Made by a program: the position numbers and the translations under genes. From contig NZ_JAKSXY010000083.1 in NCBI RefSeq assembly GCF_022829445.1, positions 169,338 through 233,337 of the forward strand: a DNA stretch of 64,000 bases, read 5' to 3'. This document shows, piece after piece, positions 60,024-64,000 of this stretch (the first letter of the stretch is position 1; each line of letters opens with the position of its first letter). This DNA is from Methylobacterium sp. J-068 (GTDB taxonomy: Bacteria > Pseudomonadota > Alphaproteobacteria > Rhizobiales > Beijerinckiaceae). The notes under the pieces were generated by a model. The model did not search any database. It was not told the DNA's origin and was given only the letters and a program-made list of their open reading frames with translations.

Positions 60024-60246
60024 CCTCCGCGATTTCCAATCGCAGACCGCGCCCCCGCAGCACCTTGTCGATTCGCGTCCGCATCTCGGCGCAGAGCCGG
60101 TTGACGCGCATGTGCAGCGTGTCGCCCTGCGGCGTTCCGGTCACCCAGAGCCGATAGCGCAGGCCCTCGTCGCGCAACTGCGCGAGCAGGCGCTCGGAAG
60201 CGATGCGGTTGGCCTCGTTGTTCATCGCGATGAGACTGGCATCCAT
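60019..60246 (-). CDS. Hypothetical protein, 75 aa
   Basis: The ATG at 60246 has a GGGAG site. The short protein begins MDASLIAMNNEANRIASERL and has a helix followed by a strand pair (YRLWVTGTPQGDTLHMRVN) and a basic tail. The family is not recognised. It converges on the LysR gene across the inverted-repeat element. Confidence 0.6.
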   Translation of the reverse strand: MDASLIAMNNEANRIASERLLAQLRDEGLRYRLWVTGTPQGDTLHMRVNRLCAEMRTRIDKVLRGRGLRLEIAEA

Positions 60247-60584
60247 GGTGGTCTCCCGTGCTTCCGAGGAGCAACGCGCGAAGGGGCGTTTTCATTCCCG
60301 GACGCGGAGCGCGATGCGCGAAGTCGGAGTGCCGATACGATGCGCGCGCGAGACCGGACCTCACACTTGGTCTCGAATGCGTCATGCTCACCGAGGTCTG
60401 GTATCACGCGGTACGGGCCATGGGACCACCGTGGACCGGCATGTCACGCGCCGAAGCCTTCGCATCCGCACCGGACGCCGGGGCGGCGCGGACTCAACCC
60501 CTCATCCGGTCACCGCTCCTCGGGCGAAACGATCCCGTCCCGGAGCGATCCGAGGCGGATCGTCGTTTCAGGAATTCCGGCGCA
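60247..60584. other. Gene-free interval
   Basis: These 338 bases between two minus-strand genes hold no frame with a ribosome site, no repeat and no hairpin with a T-run that I could find. Confidence 0.4.
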
Positions 60585-61457
60585 TCATCGCTTCTTCAGC
60601 ACGATCATGTCTTGGTAGTCCGGATATTGTTCCTGGTAATCGGCGATCTCGAACATGCGTGACCACATCCGAAAAATGTATTCCTTGGTGTAGACGACGT
60701 TGGACGCATACGATCGGTCGTTGCGCCAGCGCAGAACGATCTTGCCCTGTTCCTTGAGCTCGTCGGCGAATGTGGGCGACCATCGCGGATGGGTGGTCAG
60801 CGGCTCATACATCGGCCACGTCTTGTCCATGCGACCGATCTGATTTTCCGTGACGACGCTCAAGAGGGCGATTCCCCCCGGCTTCAGCACCCGGCGAATC
60901 TCGGCGAGCCACTGAAGCTCGAACGTCTCGATATGGCTGAACACCGACCAAGCCGAGAAGACGTCGACGGAGGCGTCTTCCAGGGGCAGGGTCGGGATCG
61001 AACTGGTCTGGACCGGGATGATGTTCGTCGGCAGGTGGCGCTCCATCCAGACGATGTGCCGCCAGTTGATGTCGAAGGCCCAGATTTCGCCGAACGCTCG
61101 CCGACGCGCGAGATGGCGCACGACACGGCCACTCGCCGCGCCGAGTTCCGCGTAGATGCCGGGCTCGACCTTGTGCTCCGCGGCCGTCTGCTGGATTTTC
61201 GATGCGAGCTGTGCTCCGGAAATCCAATATTCGTAATGCCGATCACCGTTATAGCCTTCTCGATCTTCGGTCGCGGGCAGGGGATCGGCATCCGCCGCTT
61301 CCATCGCCGCGATGGCATCGGCGGTCGCGAAGCTCGTATCGACCGTCCAATTGCGCCTGTCTTCGAGTTCGCCGACGCGTGGGAGCAATTCGAACGTCGG
61401 CTCATCGCGACTATTGAGCGCTATGAAATCCTCCCAGATTTTGTCTTCGGTAGACAA
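60585..61457 (-). CDS. Class I SAM-dependent methyltransferase
   Basis: The 290-residue protein has motif I in AELGAASGRVVRHLA, an IWAFDIN acidic loop, IPTLPLEDASVDVFSAWSVFSHIE and LKPGGIALLSVV. It shares the general style of the two cluster methyltransferases but not their beta domain. N-terminal ~95 residues are unfamiliar. Substrate unknown; a role in glycan methylation is a guess from that similarity. Confidence 0.82.
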   Translation of the reverse strand: MSTEDKIWEDFIALNSRDEPTFELLPRVGELEDRRNWTVDTSFATADAIAAMEAADADPLPATEDREGYNGDRHYEYWISGAQLASKIQQTAAEHKVEPGIYAELGAASGRVVRHLARRRAFGEIWAFDINWRHIVWMERHLPTNIIPVQTSSIPTLPLEDASVDVFSAWSVFSHIETFELQWLAEIRRVLKPGGIALLSVVTENQIGRMDKTWPMYEPLTTHPRWSPTFADELKEQGKIVLRWRNDRSYASNVVYTKEYIFRMWSRMFEIADYQEQYPDYQDMIVLKKR

Positions 61458-61939
61458 TTTGAAATCTCCATCCGATCAGGGAAAGAATATTCCGTAGTCG
61501 AGCATGACGTACTCATCACTAAAGGTCGCGGAGCTTCGGTACAAGATCGCTGACCGCGCAAACCGTCCCCGAGAAAGTCGAATCTCTCGCAATAGCCAAC
61601 CTTGGTGCCGGACTTGTCGGACGCCGTCATACCGAAACGCGGCGCCCGAACGGCGTCCGCACGCCCCCTTCGCGGCCACACGTACACGGATCACATCGGC
61701 CAGGAGTGGACCGGCCGGCGACACACCCGCCGGTCGACCGGTGCCGCACTCGGAATGCTCGGATCGCGGAGCGTGGAGAGCGTGACCAGGATGCGCGAGG
61801 CCGTCGAATGGCGCCGCGATCCCTTGCCGATGCACGCCGTTCGGGATACGCAAACCCGACGTTTCTGGTGCCGTTTCCATCGCCGACATGATGGACCGGG
61901 CACAGCGACGAGCCGAAGTACGAGTCGCCGCAACGGCTT
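61458..61939. other. Gene-free interval before tRNA(CAU)
   Basis: A 482-base stretch, AT-richer at its left end (to about 61560). A long minus-strand frame crosses it and the tRNA, but it is a known artefact type. No promoter or repeat could be supported. Confidence 0.4.
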
Positions 61940-62015
61940 GGGCCTGTAGCTCAATGGTTAGAGCCGACCGCTCATAACGGTCTGGTTGCAGGTTCGAGTC
62001 CTGCCGGGCCCACCA
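61940..62015 (+). tRNA. tRNA with anticodon CAU, probably tRNA-Ile2
   Basis: The 76-nt gene includes CCA. It has acceptor GGGCCTG / CGGGCCC, D-loop GCTCAATGGTTAGAGC, anticodon stem GACCG / CGGTC around CTCATAA, and T-arm GCAGG-TTCGAGT-CCTGC. The acceptor start GGGCCTGTAGCTCA is like tRNA-Ile(GAU) of alphaproteobacteria, so the C34 is probably modified to lysidine and reads AUA; elongator Met is the alternative. An integrase gene lies 34 bases past the 3' end, so this is the attachment site. Confidence 0.92.
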
Positions 62016-62049
62016 CCTGTTTACTAAGCACTTGCCTGACAATAACTTT

Positions 62050-63102
62050 TCAGCCTTGATCCCGCACCGGAATTGAAGGTGCGGGAGTAGCTCGCGCCTC
62101 GCGGGCCAGCTTGGCGCGGTTTGCGGTCCGGGTGTAGGTCGCGCTTTCCCGGCTCCCGTCAGCCCATCCAAACAGGGCGTTCAGCTGAGCTTCCGTCGCG
62201 CCTTCCTCCACAGCTCTGCGAGCACCGGCCTTCCGGAGCCCATGCGCAGACCCTGGGCACTTCGCCTCCCTGCATGCCTTCCCGAACCAATTGCCGAACG
62301 ATTCCTTGCCGAAGGGTAGGCCCCGTTCTGTCGCGAGGAACGTCATCTCGCCCGTAGCGGTGGCGGCAATCGAAGCGGCGAGGGGAGGGAGGATCGGGGC
62401 GACCACAACCATTCCCGTTTTCTCGGTTCGAAGTGTGAATTCGCCGTTGCGCACATGCGGCCGGCCGAGGCGCACGGCATCGCCGCGGCGCAGGCCGGTG
62501 AAGAGCAGGAGATCGAACGCGAGGCGCTGACGGGTACCGACCGCCCAGGTTGCCTCGAAGCGCTCAAGCTCTTCCTCGGTCCAAGCGTGAAAGCCGTCTT
62601 CGTTGGTGCCGGCGAGAAGCTTGATGCCGTGGGTCGGATCAGCTTTCACGTAGTCGGCATCGAGGGCCCAGCGGAACAAACCGCGTAGGGACTTCAGGAA
62701 GTTGTTTGCTGCGTATGGGGTATCCCGGCGGCGATCTCGGCCAGCCAGGATCGCGCGGCGGTCGATCGCTTGCAGCGGCTCGTTGCCGGCTGTCTTCTCC
62801 ATGGCCCGGTAGAACCCGTGGCGCTGCTTCCGGGTAGCCGGCTTCAACTCCCGCCACTCTGCCGTGGTGAGGTACTTCGCGATCAGCCACGAAAGCGTGC
62901 CCGGGGTCGGACCGGTGGCTGCCGCAACTGGCTTGCCCTCGACCGCCAGACGATAGTCGCGCCAGAACTCCGGGCTGCCGTAGGGCGCGCGCATCCGCGT
63001 TCTCTTGCCTTGACCGACTCGCACGTACCAGACGACCTGGTCGTGTCTCGTGGTTTCGCGGACGAGATGAGGCGGGCGCGGTTTAGGCATGGCGGCCGTC
63101 AT
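62050..63102 (-). CDS. Tyrosine recombinase / phage integrase
   Basis: The 350-residue protein has a core-binding domain (about 65-150) and a catalytic domain. The catalytic Arg is in FTGLRRGDAVRLG (Arg 205), HxxR is HGLR (His 288, Arg 291 region), a Trp in LFGWADGS replaces the second His, and the nucleophile Tyr 323 is in ESATYTRTANR. It integrates the element at the neighbouring tRNA(CAU) gene. ATG 63102 overlaps the preceding gene's stop by four bases (ATGA); an ATG at 63090 is the alternative. Confidence 0.94.
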   Translation of the reverse strand: MTAAMPKPRPPHLVRETTRHDQVVWYVRVGQGKRTRMRAPYGSPEFWRDYRLAVEGKPVAAATGPTPGTLSWLIAKYLTTAEWRELKPATRKQRHGFYRAMEKTAGNEPLQAIDRRAILAGRDRRRDTPYAANNFLKSLRGLFRWALDADYVKADPTHGIKLLAGTNEDGFHAWTEEELERFEATWAVGTRQRLAFDLLLFTGLRRGDAVRLGRPHVRNGEFTLRTEKTGMVVVAPILPPLAASIAATATGEMTFLATERGLPFGKESFGNWFGKACREAKCPGSAHGLRKAGARRAVEEGATEAQLNALFGWADGSRESATYTRTANRAKLAREARATPAPSIPVRDQG

Positions 63103-63299
63103 AGGACCACCACGCGCCCTTCATTGGCAACTTCGGACGGGCTGACGGTAGGATCGCGCTCGTCCTCCGAGCGGACCGTTTCCACCGCAACGCCATCGGT
63201 ACGCACGACGACCCGCATCACGGGCAGGCCGGCGGCTTGGATGGCGCGAATCGCCCGGGCGATATCAGCCTGCGTTACCATGGCGGCACGACGCGGCAT
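63099..63299 (-). CDS. Hypothetical element-borne protein, 66 aa
   Basis: The protein (ATG 63299, or 63281) has a helical start ADIARAIRAIQAAGLPVMRVVV and an acidic middle (VETVRSEDERDP). Similar short proteins are frequent next to integrases in Hyphomicrobiales elements, function unknown. It overlaps the integrase start by four bases and the preceding gene's stop by one, so the three are co-translated. Confidence 0.6.
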   Translation of the reverse strand: MPRRAAMVTQADIARAIRAIQAAGLPVMRVVVRTDGVAVETVRSEDERDPTVSPSEVANEGRVVVL

Positions 63300-63601
63300 C
63301 AGCCACACCCCGTCGTGCTGCCGCAGGCCTGACAGGTCAGGCAGGTGCCGGCGCGCTTCATCATGAAGCCACCGCAGTTCGGACAGGCATCCCCCGTGAA
63401 GCCCTGAGATGTTGCGATCTCGCGTTGAGTGAGGGTGCCGGTGTCCGTGGGCGGCACGGCACGGGATGGCTGCGCGTCGCTGAACAGGTGAGCGCGCAGG
63501 ATGCGCTCGACGTCTGCCGCGCTTGATCCGAGGGCGGCCGGATGAATCGTGCGGAGCGTGGCGCCGTCGGTGACGGTGATCACGTAGGCGATCGATGTCA
63601 T
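63299..63601 (-). CDS. Small protein with NrdJ-tail-like zinc ribbon
   Basis: The 100-residue protein starts at ATG 63601 (MTSIAYVITVTDGATLRTIH). Its last ~30 residues contain four or five Cys in CPNCGG then CLTCQACGSTTGC. This pattern closely resembles the C-terminal zinc-ribbon tail of B12-dependent ribonucleotide reductase NrdJ. Here the tail stands alone, without reductase. The N-terminal part is unfamiliar. It overlaps the next gene by one base. Confidence 0.7.
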   Translation of the reverse strand: MTSIAYVITVTDGATLRTIHPAALGSSAADVERILRAHLFSDAQPSRAVPPTDTGTLTQREIATSQGFTGDACPNCGGFMMKRAGTCLTCQACGSTTGCG

Positions 63602-63996
63602 GCCGCCGCTCCGTCCGTCGCCGTGACACGAGCCGGACCGGGGCCAGGATTCGCGCACCACATCGGGTTCTCGACGGGGTTTCCGAACAGGTCCGGGAAC
63701 AGGCCGTGGATCAGCGGAGTCAGTTCGTTCAGCCGCCGGTTGGAGGCTTCCCATGCGGCACCACGGATCTGTTCGTGCTCGTCCGTATCATCGGGGAACG
63801 GGCGATCCTCAGGCTGCTCACCCACCACGCAGGCGTCGCCGTGGATGAACTCCTGGAGGATCATGTCCAGCACGACGAGGCCGATCTGATCACGTGCGGC
63901 AGGGGCGAGGCGTGACCAAGCCTCCCTGAGATCGGATGGGGTCGGGACCCTCCCGGCGCCTGCGCAGGGAGGGTCTGAAGCCATCGTCCGATTCAC
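63598..63996 (-). CDS. Hypothetical element-borne protein, possibly incomplete at the window edge
   Basis: The 132-residue frame begins with GTG at 63996 or ATG at 63984, but the frame stays open to the window edge, so the start is unsure. The middle is helical and acidic (IGLVVLDMILQEFIHGDACVVGE) without membrane segments. The stop overlaps the following gene by four bases. Family not recognised. Confidence 0.5.
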   Translation of the reverse strand: MNRTMASDPPCAGAGRVPTPSDLREAWSRLAPAARDQIGLVVLDMILQEFIHGDACVVGEQPEDRPFPDDTDEHEQIRGAAWEASNRRLNELTPLIHGLFPDLFGNPVENPMWCANPGPGPARVTATDGAAA

Positions 63997-64000
63997 GATG

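Larger units (their letters stand above)
62016..64000. mobile_element. Left end of an integrated element (prophage or island) at tRNA(CAU)
   Basis: From the tRNA 3' end to the window edge all genes are on the minus strand, overlap one another, and start with a tyrosine integrase facing the tRNA. This is the standard organisation of a tRNA-integrated prophage or genomic island. The other attachment copy and most genes lie beyond the window. Confidence 0.8.

Noticed and set aside
61476..62171. Minus-strand frame crossing tRNA(CAU) with the peptide ARQDSNLQPDRYERSALT
   Set aside because: This peptide is the well-known translation of the antisense of a tRNA gene and is a common false protein in databases.

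Overview
The window is GC-rich and looks like a chromosomal segment of an alphaproteobacterium of the order Hyphomicrobiales, most likely Methylobacteriaceae. That placement is inferred from the gene repertoire: a MucR/Ros-family regulator, an HWE-type histidine kinase, the cyoABCD-SURF1 block, DUF459 and DUF4166 proteins, and the style of the two tRNAs. Long antisense open frames run opposite most genes, as expected at this base composition, and were discarded.

Layout. 0-6 kb: the end of a GT4-type glycosyltransferase, a rhodanese, and an RND pump with its membrane fusion protein. 6.3-7.6 kb: a decayed patch (ATPase fragment, unrelated fragment, very AT-rich tract, small acidic ORF) facing the 3' end of tRNA-Ser(GCU). 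7.7-18.5 kb: an acyl-CoA synthetase, a soluble chemoreceptor, an HWE sensor kinase overlapping a SelT/W-like redox protein, a LemA-TPM-TPM envelope operon, and the CstA-type transporter with its YbdD partner. 18.7-24.6 kb: a second RND pump plus fusion protein and an MFS exporter. 24.7-28.7 kb: ribosomal protein L33, glutathione reductase, a DCC-family protein and a DUF4166 oxidoreductase. 28.6-33.6 kb: a DUF459 protein, a lytic transglycosylase overlapping galE, divergent galU, and a candidate small RNA.

34.5-45 kb: an HtrA-like protease, then a minus-strand cluster of methyltransferase, AlgX/AlgJ-like SGNH protein with TPRs, acyl carrier protein, fatty-acyl-AMP ligase and a second paralogous methyltransferase, followed by a divergent WsaF-like glycosyltransferase. 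Together this reads as an acyl activation and transfer module coupled to surface glycan synthesis. It is the strongest candidate here for a little-described system. 45.6-50.3 kb: a large beta-helix protein with a C-terminal Hint domain, a zinc-ligand-poor MucR-like regulator, and two tandem candidate small RNAs with anti-Shine-Dalgarno loops. 50.4-57.2 kb: an MHS transporter and the cytochrome bo quinol oxidase operon. 57.2-60.2 kb: an esterase and a VOC dioxygenase divergent from a LysR regulator across a perfect palindrome, then a small inverted-repeat element.

60.6-64 kb: a third methyltransferase, then tRNA(CAU), probably Ile2. It is used as the attachment site of an integrated element whose integrase and small genes start immediately downstream and run off the right edge.
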